Positions 25,596 through 33,278 of a stretch of DNA of 33,786 nt are shown one piece after another (positions within the stretch are counted from its first letter, which is position 1; each line of letters begins with the position of its first letter). A program made the translations under genes and the position numbers. The stretch spans positions 1 to 33,786 of the forward strand of contig LRMT01000278.1 in NCBI GenBank assembly GCA_001725945.1, given 5' to 3'. This DNA is from Cupriavidus sp. UYMMa02A (GTDB taxonomy: Bacteria > Pseudomonadota > Gammaproteobacteria > Burkholderiales > Burkholderiaceae). The notes under the pieces were generated by a model. It did no database searches. It was not told where the DNA came from and saw nothing but the letters and a program-made list of their open reading frames with translations.

Positions 25596-26793
25596 ATGAA
25601 CATCATCACCCTCAAGCCCGGCAAGGAAAAGTCCCTGCTGCGCCGCCACCCGTGGATCTACGCGACCGGCATTGCCAGCACGGAAGGCCGCTGCGAGCCG
25701 GGCGCGACCGTCATCGTGCGCGCCGCCGACGGCCGCTTCCTGGCCCAAGGGCGCGTACAGCCCCGAATCGCAGATCCGCGCGCGCGCGTGGACATTTGAC
25801 GAGAACGAGCCGGTCGACCACGCCATGTTCAAGCGCCGCATCTCCGCTGCGCTGGCCCATCGCCGCCAGTGGGTGAAGGACAGCGATGCGGTGCGCCTGA
25901 TCTTCGGCGAATCCGACCGCCTGCCGGGCCTGATCGTCGACTACTACGGCAACGGCGAAAGCGGCCAGCTCGTGTGCCAGTTCAACGCTGCCGGCGTGGA
26001 GCACTGGAAGGCCGCCATTGTGCAGGCGCTGGTCAAGGAAACCGGCTGCCCGAATGTGTACGAGCGCTCCGACGCCGCCGTGCGCCAGCGCGAGGGGCTG
26101 GAGCTCGTGACCGGTGTACTGGCCGGCGCCGAGCCCGATCCGGCGCTGTCGGTGACCGAGCACGGCGTGCGCTACTACGTGGACGTGCGCAACGGCCACA
26201 AGACAGGGTTCTATGTCGACCAGCGCGACAACCGCAAGCTCGTGGGCGACCTTGCAGCGGACCGCGAGGTGCTCAACTGCTTCTGCTACACGGGCGGCTT
26301 CTCGCTGGCCGCGCTGCGCGGTGGCGCCACGTCGGTAACGTCGATCGATTCCTCGGGCGAGGCACTCAAGATCGCCGCCGGCAATGTCACGCTCAACGGT
26401 TTCGACGAGAACCGGGCAACGTGGCTCGACGCCGACGTGTTCAAGACCTTGCGCGAATTCCGCGCCGCGGGCCGCCAGTTCGACCTGATCGTGCTTGACC
26501 CGCCCAAGTTCGCGCCGTCGTCCCAGCACATCGACCGCGCCGCGCGCGCCTACAAGGAAATCAACCTTGTCGGCATGCAACTGCTGCGTCCGGGCGGCCT
26601 GCTGTTCACGTACTCGTGCTCGGGCGCGATCAGCATGGAGCTGTTCCAGAAGATCGTGGCGGGTGCGGTGACGGATGCACGCGCCGATGCGCGCATCCTG
26701 CGGCGGCTCTCGGCCGGCACGGATCATCCGATGCTGGCGGCGTTCCCGGAAGGGGAGTACCTGAAGGGGTTGTTGCTGGAGAAGGTGGCGTAA
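25596..26793 (+). CDS. rlmI: 23S rRNA m5C1962 methyltransferase, RlmI (one frameshift as read)
   Basis: This is a SAM-dependent methyltransferase that modifies C1962 of 23S rRNA, about 398 residues (E. coli RlmI is 396). The N-terminal PUA domain starts MNIITLKPGKEKSLLRRHPWIYATGI. The Rossmann domain has NGHKTGFYVDQRDNR, NCFCYTGGFSLAAL (SAM motif I), the substrate motif LDPPKFAPSSQ, and the catalytic cysteine region FTYSCSGAI. It breaks near 25750, where one extra G (GGG for GG) interrupts LAQGAYSPESQIRARAW. This is the one site in the window best explained by a gained base. No ribosome site is obvious before the ATG. A terminator follows. Confidence 0.93.
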
Positions 26794-26807
26794 ACAGCGA
26801 GGGAATC

Positions 26808-26838
26808 GACAGCGGCGTTTCTTCAACCGCTGTCTTTC
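26808..26838 (+). terminator. Intrinsic terminator of rlmI
   Basis: Arms GACAGCGG (26808-26815) and CCGCTGTC (26827-26834) enclose an 11-base loop and are followed by TTTC. It begins 15 bases after the rlmI stop. Confidence 0.75.
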
Positions 26839-26839
26839 T

Positions 26840-26961
26840 CCCCTCTCCCGCTTGCGGGAGAGGGGCGGGGGAGAGGGCAGGAGTTTCCACGAAGTGAAGG
26901 CCTTCGCTATTGCACGCGCCGGCCCTCTCCCCCAACCCCTCTCCCGCTACGCGGAGAGGGG
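26840..26961. repeat. Composite REP-like element B
   Basis: This is a second composite with the same design as element A: hairpins at 26840-26865 (12-base arms, TT loop) and 26936-26961 (TAC loop). Inside them GGGGGAGAGGGC (26867-26878) pairs perfectly with GCCCTCTCCCCC (26922-26933). It fills the gap between the convergent rlmI and helicase genes. Confidence 0.85.
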
Positions 26962-26998
26962 AGCAAACCGGCGGGTACACAAAGCTTGTCAAAGCCCA

Positions 26999-29202
26999 TC
27001 ACCGCCACATATTCCGCATCCGACTGGCCAGATCCACCGGCGCCAGCGTCGCCCTCGACGGCGCTTCTCCTGGCATCGGCGGTGGCGGCCAGGACCGGCT
27101 GTAGAAGTTCGGCATCACGCGGTTCGGCAGGAAGCGCGTGCGCGATGCGTACACGTGCCGATCGCCAAAGCCCGGCTGCTGGTGCACGTAGAAGCGCTGC
27201 GGCACCACCACATCGAGATGGTCCTTCGCGCGCGTCATCGCCACATACAGCAGGCGCCTTTCCTCTTCGATTTCTTCCGTGGTGCCGGTGGCCAGGTCCG
27301 ACGGCATGCAGCCATCCACGGCGTTGAGCACGTACACCGCCTTCCATTCCTGGCCCTTGGCCGAGTGGATCGTCGACAGGATCAGGAAATCCTCGTCGCG
27401 CAGCGGCACGCCCGATTCATCGCTCGACGCGCTCGGCGGGTCCAGCGTCAGCTCGGTCAGGAAACGCTCGCGCGAGGCATAGGTCGCCGCGATGCGCTCA
27501 AGCTGCTGCAGGTCGGCCATGCGCGCAGCGGCGTCGTCATGGATGCGCTCCAGGTGCGGCTGGTACCAGGCGACGACCTGCTCGAACTCCGACGGCCATG
27601 GCGAGGCCGGCGCCAGCAGCGCGCGGGCCAGCGCCAGCAGGTCGGTCCACGCCGGCGCGGCGGCCGGCGGCGGCTCGAACGATTCCAGTGCGAACAGCGG
27701 CTCGGTAGCGACGATCAGCGCGTCCAGCACGCGCGCGGCGGTCTTGGGCCCGATGCCCGGCAGCAGCTGCAGCGTGCGGAACCCGGCAATGCGGTCCAGC
27801 GGATTCTGCAGCCAGCGCACCACCGCCATCGCGTCCTTCACGTGCGTGGATTCGAGGAACTTGAGGCCGCCGAACTTCACGAACGGGATATTGCGCCGGG
27901 CCAGTTCGATCTCGAGCTGCGCGCTGTGATCCGCCGCGCGGAACAGCACCGCCTGCGCCATCAGGGCCAGGCCCGCTTCGCGACGTTCGAGCACGCGCTC
28001 GACCACGTAGCGGGCCTGGTCGCTTCATCGTTGACGACGACCACGCCGGGCTTCTCGGCCGAGGTGCGCTCGGACCACAGGTCCTTGGTGTAGCGCTCGG
28101 CGGCGAGGCCGATCACCGCGTTGGCGGCCTGCAGGATCGGCTGCGTCGAGCGGTAGTTCTGCGACAGCGTGACCTGGTGCGCGGGAGGTTCGAAGTGCGC
28201 GGGGAAGTCGAGGATATTGCGCACCGTCGCGCCGCGGAACGCGTAGATAGACTGCGCGTCGTCGCCGACCACGGTCAGGCCGCGGCCATCGGGCCGCAGC
28301 GCCAGCAGGATCGACGCCTGCAGCGCATTGGTGTCCTGGTATTCGTCGACGAGGATATGGTCGAAGCGCGCGCCCATGTCCTGCGCGATGGCGGGTTCGG
28401 TCAGCGCCTGCGCCCAGTACAGCAGCAGGTCGTCATAGTCGAGCACCTGCTGCTTCTGCTTGGCTTCGACATAGCCCGCGAACAGCGCGCGCAGTGCATC
28501 GACCCACATGGTGTAGCGCGGGAACCAGCGCTTGAGCACTTCCTCGAGCGGTGCCTGCGTGTTGACCACGCGCGAATAGATCGACAGGCAGGTTTCCTTC
28601 TTCGGGAAGCGGCTGGCCTGCTCCGACAGCCCCAGGTCGTGCCGTACCACATGCATCAGGTCGGCGGCATCGCCGCGGTCGCAGATGGTGAAGGCGGGCG
28701 ACAGGCCCAGTGTTTCCGCATATTCGCGCAGCAGGCGCGCGCCGATCGCGTGGAAGGTGCCTGACCACTGCAGCGCGGCGCGGCCGGCGCCGGTGCTGAT
28801 GCCGAGTGCCTGGTCGACGATGCGCTCCACCCGCCGCCCCATCTCCGCCGCGGCGCGGCGCGAGAACGTGAGCAGCAGGATGCGGCGCGGATCGGCGCCG
28901 TTGAGCACCAGGTGCGCGACGCGATGCGCGAGCGTGTTGGTCTTCCCGGAGCCGGGCGCGGCGATGATCAGTAGCGGGCTGTCGCTGCGATGCTCGACGG
29001 CGGCCCGCTGTTCCGGATTGAGCCGCGCCAGGTACACCGGCACTTCAGCGGCAGCTGAAACCACTGCGGCAGAGGCGGAGGCGGCGGGGGTTTCCGCAAG
29101 GGGGGCAAGGTCCAGTGACACGGGCAATTCGGATGGGGCGGCCGGCAACGGCAGGCTGGGAAGGCTGGCGCAAACTGTATATCCATACAGGGTGTGGCGC
29201 AA
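26999..29202 (-). CDS. UvrD/Rep-type ATP-dependent DNA helicase (one frameshift as read)
   Basis: This is a superfamily 1A 3'-5' helicase of about 734 residues. All motifs are present: Q motif LNPEQRAAVEH, Walker A APGSGKTNTL (about 82-91), TFSRRAAAEM, motif II LVDEYQDTNALQ, motif III VVGDDAQSIYAFRGA, motif IV LSQNYRST, motif V STIHSAKGQEW and motif VI YVAMTRAKDHL. One G is missing near 28018 (GCGGACCAG to GCGACCAG), between VNDEA and QARYVVERVLERR. The start is uncertain: TTG 29202 is in frame, while an ATG nearby needs another lost base. About 55 low-complexity Ala/Pro residues precede the core. It is shorter in the C-terminus than UvrD and is a likely repair or replication-restart helicase. 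Confidence 0.9.
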
Positions 29203-29423
29203 GCCGTTGTTGCCGTTGCAGCCGGCGCGCGCAGCCGGTCCCCGGGTATTTCCGCGTGCTGGGTGGCGCTTGCGGCATTCATGCCTGGCTTTTAACTGGG
29301 GGCGGCGCAGTCTGGTCCATGCATCATCACGCTGCTGGTGATCCTGCTGGTCGAGGCGACCCGCACCGGCACCGAGGCGACCATCGCGTCACCTTCCGGC
29401 TCGAGGCCTCGCTAATCCGCTAA

Positions 29424-29453
29424 CGCCCGGCGCCACAGTCCAGGCGCCCGGCG
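29424..29453. other. GC-rich hairpin behind the TlpA-like gene
   Basis: Arms 29424-29434 and 29443-29453 pair over 11 bases with one mismatch (core GGCGCC in both). It lies 10 bases after the TlpA-like stop on the minus strand and may act as its 3' end, although there is no U tract. The rest of the 260-base gap 29203-29462 shows no clear gene. Confidence 0.4.
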
Positions 29454-29462
29454 GATCGACCG

Positions 29463-29999
29463 TCAGGCCGCCTTTGCCAGCGCGCCGTCGAGCAGCTTGT
29501 GCAGGGCGTCCCACTCGGGCTCGCCGACGTACCGCTTCAGGATGCGTCCGTCCTTGTCGACGACGAAGGTAGTGGGCGTGAGCTGCACATTGCCGAAGGC
29601 CTTGGCGGCGGTGCCGTCCGAGTCCATCGCGACCTTGAACGGCAGCCCGCGCGTCTTGGCGTAGTTCATCACGTACATCGGCGGGTCGTAGTTCATCGCC
29701 ACGGCCACGAACTCAAGGCCCTTGCCCTTGAACTGCTCGTAGGTGCGGACCATGTCCGGCATTTCCTTGACGCAGGTCGCGCAGCTCGTAGCCCAGAAGT
29801 TGATCAGGTAGACCTTGCCCTTGAGGTCTCCGGTGCTGACCTTGTCACCCGACAGCAGCGTGAAAGTCGCGGCGGGCACCTGGCTCGATGGCGACAGCGC
29901 GCGGTAGCCGAACCAGCCCAGCGCGGCGAGTACGACGATGGCTACGGCGACAGGCCACAGCTTGCGGGGTCGGGAAGTGGCGGATGCGGGGTTTGTCAT
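29463..29999 (-). CDS. TlpA/ResA-like membrane-anchored thioredoxin-fold protein
   Basis: This is a 178-residue intact protein with a short cytoplasmic start, one membrane helix (about residues 14-33) and a periplasmic redoxin domain. The active site is Cys73-Ala-Thr-Cys76 in NFWATSCATCVKEMP, and the cis-proline is in VQLTPTTFVVDKDG. Members of the family reduce disulfides in the periplasm, for instance during cytochrome c maturation or copper-site assembly. An EMP after the CxxC and the TlpA-type insert FVAVAMNYDPPMYV support the assignment. It is read in the same direction as the thioredoxin-like gene 113 bases upstream. The client protein is unknown. Confidence 0.9.
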   Translation of the reverse strand: MTNPASATSRPRKLWPVAVAIVVLAALGWFGYRALSPSSQVPAATFTLLSGDKVSTGDLKGKVYLINFWATSCATCVKEMPDMVRTYEQFKGKGLEFVAVAMNYDPPMYVMNYAKTRGLPFKVAMDSDGTAAKAFGNVQLTPTTFVVDKDGRILKRYVGEPEWDALHKLLDGALAKAA

Positions 30000-30112
30000 G
30001 GCGGTGCGGTCCGTGAAGGGGCGGCCCGTTCAACTGGCAACAGGCCATTCTAAACCCGGGCGCGCCGCGATGCTGCAATCTGGTGGCCTGCGTCAATCCG
30101 CCGCAGATCCTG

Positions 30113-30604
30113 TCAGCGGCCGGCCGCGACGGTCGCGCGCGCCTGGCCGAGGGCCTGTTCGAGATAGGCGCCATAGAAATCGGGCTGGACGCCGCGCAGC
30201 GGTCCGGCTGCCTGCTTGCCGTCGCGGTCCAGGAACAGCACGGTCGGAGCCACGCGCACCTGGTGCGCCCTGGCCCAGGCACGCGCCGTGGTCATGGTGC
30301 CGTCGGTGTCGCGCAGCGGGGTGTCCGCCGTCATGTCGAGCTCGCGCACGGCGATCTCGCCGGCAGCGGCCTGCGGGCCGAGGTAGCTCTTGCGCACGGT
30401 CTCGCAGTAACCGCAATCGGGCAGGGAGACCAGTATCACGAGCGGTTCGCCGCGCCGGGCCGCGTCGGCCGTGTGGGCGGCAAGATCGGTCGCGCGCGGC
30501 AGGTGGGCCGTGCCGGCACTGGCCGGGCCGGCAAGTGTGGCCATGGCCAGCAAGGCTGACGCGAGGTGAATGCAAGGGCGACGGGTCGGAATGAGGGGGC
30601 GCAT
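30113..30604 (-). CDS. Periplasmic thioredoxin-like protein (SoxW-type)
   Basis: This is an exported protein of 163 residues. A signal peptide covers about residues 1-30 (RRPCIHLASALLAMATLAGPASA). The fold is thioredoxin-like, with Cys64-Gly-Tyr-Cys67 in VSLPDCGYCETVRKSYL and the cis-proline in RVAPTVLFLDRDG. It resembles the thioredoxin_2/SoxW group that handles small disulfides or cysteine-bound sulfur; the exact role is open. It is intact. ATG 30604 is the first start that yields the signal peptide. It sits directly upstream of the TlpA-like gene, so the two may serve the same periplasmic redox task. Confidence 0.82.
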   Translation of the reverse strand: MRPLIPTRRPCIHLASALLAMATLAGPASAGTAHLPRATDLAAHTADAARRGEPLVILVSLPDCGYCETVRKSYLGPQAAAGEIAVRELDMTADTPLRDTDGTMTTARAWARAHQVRVAPTVLFLDRDGKQAAGPLRGVQPDFYGAYLEQALGQARATVAAGR

Positions 30605-30738
30605 TGGGTGAAGTCCGGCAAGCAGGGGCAGGCGGCTTCCCCGATAATAGCGGTTTCCGCCCGGCGGCAAGGCGTCCGGGTCCCGACACTGCGCGACAAC
30701 GCGCGACATGACGCGCCGCACCGTACGGCCACGCCCCG

Positions 30739-31334
30739 ATGCCCCTTCCTCCGGTTTGTCAGTGGATCCTCCGGCTGCGCCTGGTCCTGCCGGCCATGCT
30801 GGCCGTGGTCTGGCTCGGCGCGTGTTCGCCGCGCTATGACTGGCGCACCATCCAGTCCGGCGAGGGCGGTTATGCCGCGCTCTATCCGGGCAAGCCCACC
30901 AGCGCCGCGCGCGACGTGGCCATTGCCGGGCACAAGTTGCCGATGACCATGCAGCCGCGCGCGTCGACGACACGCTGTTCGCGGTCGGCGTGGTCACGCT
31001 GCCGGCCGACGATGCCGAATTGCGGCGCGAGGCGCTGGCCGCGATGCAGTCCGGCCTGCTGGCCAATCTTGGCGTGCACCCCGGCGACCCCGCGCGGACG
31101 CGCGCGGTGACGATCCAGTCGGCCGACCAGCCGGCGCGGCCGCTCGATGGCGTCGAAGTCGAGGTGAGCGGCGTGTCGCCGCAGGACCAGTCGCCGCGCC
31201 GTCTGACTGCGCGGCTCGTGGCCGTGGGTACGCGCGCTTACCAGGCCGTGGTGCTGGAGTCGGGCGAGGGTGCGCGCGACCAGCGCCACGCCGAGCAGAT
31301 CGAGCAATTCCTGGGCGGATTCCATCCGTACTGA
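30739..31334 (+). CDS. Putative lipoprotein of unknown function (one frameshift as read)
   Basis: This is a conserved-looking protein of about 198 residues that I cannot assign to a characterised family. It starts MPLPPVCQWILRLRLVLPAM and has a lipobox LGAC with Cys29, so it should be a lipid-anchored periplasmic protein. After the anchor comes YDWRTIQSGEGGYAALYPGKPTSAARDV, the pattern of small proteins that begin with a YDWR strand. One G is missing near 30967 (CAGGCC to CAGCC); the next frame continues ARVDDTLFAVGVVTLPADD and ends QRHAEQIEQFLGGFHPY. A GGTxAYQAVVLE-like strand (VAVGTRAYQAVVLESG) precedes the end. lysE follows after 59 bases. Confidence 0.78.
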
Positions 31335-31393
31335 TGCGGCACGCACCGTGACGGCGCCGGCCGCCCGAAAGTTTTGTCTGAAGGAGAGAAGTG

Positions 31394-32038
31394 ATGCGTT
31401 GGGAAGTCTGGCTGGCCTATTTCGCCGCGTGCTGGGTCATTGCCGTGTCGCCTGGTTCGGGCGCGGTGCTGTCGATGAGCCACGGCCTGTCGTACGGCGT
31501 GCGCAGGACATCGACCACGATCTTCGGCTTGCAGGCCGGGCTGGTGATCATCCTGCTGGTGGCTGGCGGCGGCCTCGGCGCGCTGCTGCTGGCGTCGGAG
31601 CATGCGTTCGCCGTGGTCAAGACCGTGGGGGCGCTGTACCTCATCTACCTCGGCCTGCAGCAATGGCGCGCCAAGGTCGAAGAGGGGACGGCGGCGGACG
31701 GCAACGGCGCCGTGCGCGTGACGGCCATGAGCCCGCGCCGGCGTTTCGCCACGGGCCTGCTGACCAACGTGACCAATCCGAAGGGCATCATCTTCATGGT
31801 CGCCGTGCTGCCGCAGTTCATCGACCCGACCCACCCGCTGGCCCCGCAACTGGCTATCCTGGCCGCCACCATGTGCGGCGTGGACCTGATCGTCATGCAC
31901 GGCTATGCGCTGCTGGCCTCGCGCATGCAGGGCCTGTTCCGCAACGCGCGCGCCGTGCGCTGGCAGAACCGCTTCTTTGGCAGCGTGCTGATGGCGGTGG
32001 GGGCAGCGCTGTTTTTTGTGCGGCGCCAGCACGCCTGA
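31394..32038 (+). CDS. LysE/RhtB family amino acid exporter
   Basis: This is an inner-membrane exporter of 214 residues with about six hydrophobic helices, intact. ATG 31394 lies seven bases after AAGGAG; a GTG one codon earlier is possible. The family signature is AVSPGSGAVLSMSHGLSYGVRR (about residues 17-38), and the second hallmark NVTNPKGIIFMVAVLPQFIDP lies near the middle. Members export amino acids such as homoserine, threonine, lysine or leucine, but the substrate cannot be predicted from sequence. No regulator of the usual LysR/ArgP type is adjacent; the nearest one, gntR, more probably serves the PTS gene. Confidence 0.92.
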   Translation: MRWEVWLAYFAACWVIAVSPGSGAVLSMSHGLSYGVRRTSTTIFGLQAGLVIILLVAGGGLGALLLASEHAFAVVKTVGALYLIYLGLQQWRAKVEEGTAADGNGAVRVTAMSPRRRFATGLLTNVTNPKGIIFMVAVLPQFIDPTHPLAPQLAILAATMCGVDLIVMHGYALLASRMQGLFRNARAVRWQNRFFGSVLMAVGAALFFVRRQHA

Positions 32039-32110
32039 ACGACACCGGCACTGGCGCGTGACGGCGGGGTTTGCTTCAATGAGGAGGAAACCCGGCCACG
32101 GAGGCCTTGT

Positions 32111-32284
32111 ATGCCAGACTCGCTGATTCGCCGCGCCTGCATGATGCCGCGCCATACCGTGCCCCCGTCGGAAGAGCCTTCGCCGCCGGGCGTGCCGCCC
32201 GACTTGCCGCTGCCGCCTGAGGAGGACCCGGTTCCCCCGCCAGTCGAGCCGCCCGTGGCCGGCCGCTACTGTTTCAACTCATAG
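32111..32284 (+). CDS. 57-residue proline-rich protein
   Basis: This is a short intact frame with a good GGAGG site six bases ahead of ATG 32111. The product starts MPDSLIRRACMMPRHTVPPS and continues as proline-rich and acidic sequence, with repeated PP pairs separated by acidic and small residues (EEPSPPGVPPDLPLPPEEDPVPPPVEPP), ending GRYCFNS. No signal peptide or membrane helix is seen; it is probably disordered. It is convergent with gntR and overlaps its end by 19 bases. I do not recognise a characterised family. The ribosome site and the consistent composition support a real gene. Confidence 0.62.
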   Translation: MPDSLIRRACMMPRHTVPPSEEPSPPGVPPDLPLPPEEDPVPPPVEPPVAGRYCFNS

Positions 32285-32988
32285 AAGTCGTTCAGGCAAT
32301 AGGCGTCGGTCAACTCCACCGGCTGGTCGCCATGGCTGTAGCCAATGCGCCGGATATGCAGCAGCGGCTCGCCCGGCGCGATGGCCAGCCGCGCGGCCAG
32401 CGCCTCGTCGGCCACGACGGCGCGCAGCTTTTCGGTAATGCGCAGCACAGGCTGGCCGATCCGTTCCAGGTAGGCATAGAGTGATTCGCCGATGGCGCTG
32501 GCATCGGGCAGCACCGCCAGCGCCAGCGTCGTGACGTCCATCCAGAAGGTCTGGCCATCTGCCTTGCGCAGCCGGGTCAGCCTGACGATCTCCTCGCCCG
32601 CCGATAGCGCCAGAATCGCGGCTTCCTGCTCGGTCGCCAGGCGGCGCTCGAACGCCACCAGTTCGCTGGCCGGCGTCATGCCGCGCCGGCGCGCCAACTC
32701 GCTGAAGTTGTCCAGCCGCGCCGCCTTCGGCTCCGGGCGCGGCGCGATAAAGGTCCCCGCGCCCCGGTTGCGGGTGATCGCGCCTTCCTCGGCCAGCACC
32801 TTTAGCGCCCGCCGCGCGGTGACGCGCGAAATCCCCAGCGATTCCACCAGTGTGCGCTCCGACGGGAGCGCATCGCCAACACGCCATTGCCCGCCCTGGA
32901 TGGCCGCGCCCAGCCTGCGCGCGACCTGCAGGTAGATCGGCGTGGCATCGGTTTGGTCCGGCCGCAAGGCCAACAGGCGGTCATCCAT
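32266..32988 (-). CDS. GntR/HutC-family transcriptional regulator (NagR-like)
   Basis: This is a repressor-type regulator of 240 residues, intact. The N-terminal winged helix-turn-helix spans about residues 17-82, with ALPSERTLVESLGISRVTARRALKVLAEEGAI. The C-terminal UTRA domain, which binds small ligands such as sugar phosphates, starts near ARLDNFSELARRRGM and ends EPLLHIRRIGYSHGDQPVELTDAYCLNDFYELKQ. It is divergent from the PTS gene, and a perfect 8-base inverted repeat lies 25 bases upstream of its start. N-acetylglucosamine-6-phosphate is the likely effector by analogy with NagR/DasR, given the EIIA partner gene, but this is an inference. Confidence 0.9.
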   Translation of the reverse strand: MDDRLLALRPDQTDATPIYLQVARRLGAAIQGGQWRVGDALPSERTLVESLGISRVTARRALKVLAEEGAITRNRGAGTFIAPRPEPKAARLDNFSELARRRGMTPASELVAFERRLATEQEAAILALSAGEEIVRLTRLRKADGQTFWMDVTTLALAVLPDASAIGESLYAYLERIGQPVLRITEKLRAVVADEALAARLAIAPGEPLLHIRRIGYSHGDQPVELTDAYCLNDFYELKQ

Positions 32989-33012
32989 CTTGCTTCCTCG
33001 CGTGGTCCCATC

Positions 33013-33037
33013 AAAGTGGTTTTTATAATACCACTTT
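33013..33037. promoter_or_regulatory. Probable operator of the GntR regulator, with -10 box inside
   Basis: AAAGTGGT (33013-33020) and ACCACTTT (33030-33037) form a perfect 8-base dyad with a 9-base AT spacer that contains TATAAT (33024-33029). The TGGT...ACCA half-sites match the general pattern of HutC/NagR-type operators. A bound dimer would cover the promoter, so self-repression of gntR and control of the PTS gene are both plausible. A good -35 was not found. Confidence 0.65.
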
Positions 33038-33141
33038 AGGACAACTGTGGCGAAGCCATCGGCTGGATACAGGATCCGTGCTAGTCAGCAATGGGGCGGC
33101 TGGCAAGCGACTACCGCTGGGCCGCGTTGCAGCACATTGAT

Positions 33142-33159
33142 GTATCTCAAAAAAGATAC
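33142..33159. promoter_or_regulatory. Second dyad in the gntR-PTS gap
   Basis: GTATCT-N6-AGATAC is a perfect 6-base inverted repeat about 120 bases ahead of the EIIA start. A TGGTAT element also occurs at 33194-33199. These lie in an AT-rich stretch that stands out from the surrounding GC-rich DNA and could hold the PTS promoter. Otherwise the 290-base gap (32989-33278) shows no gene. Confidence 0.35.
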
Positions 33160-33278
33160 CAATGTAATGCAAATGGATGGTAGTGGTTTACGATGGTATT
33201 TTTATTGTTCGATACGGCCTATCTTTCCAGCGACCACCGCGACGGTTCCTTGCAAGCCTCTCCTCTGCTGGACACGAT

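Noticed and set aside
25422..26961. The two composite repeats as a CRISPR array
   Set aside because: The units are GC-rich palindromes in mirrored pairs, not direct repeats with regular spacers, and there are no cas genes.
29283..29423. A possible small gene with the hydrophobic stretch ITLLVILLVEATRTGTEATIAS
   Set aside because: No start codon or ribosome site is in frame unless two bases are added, and no other support was seen; left as unassigned gap.
29115..29423. A 102-codon plus-strand frame across the helicase start
   Set aside because: It mostly overlaps the helicase N-terminus on the other strand and has no protein-like features.
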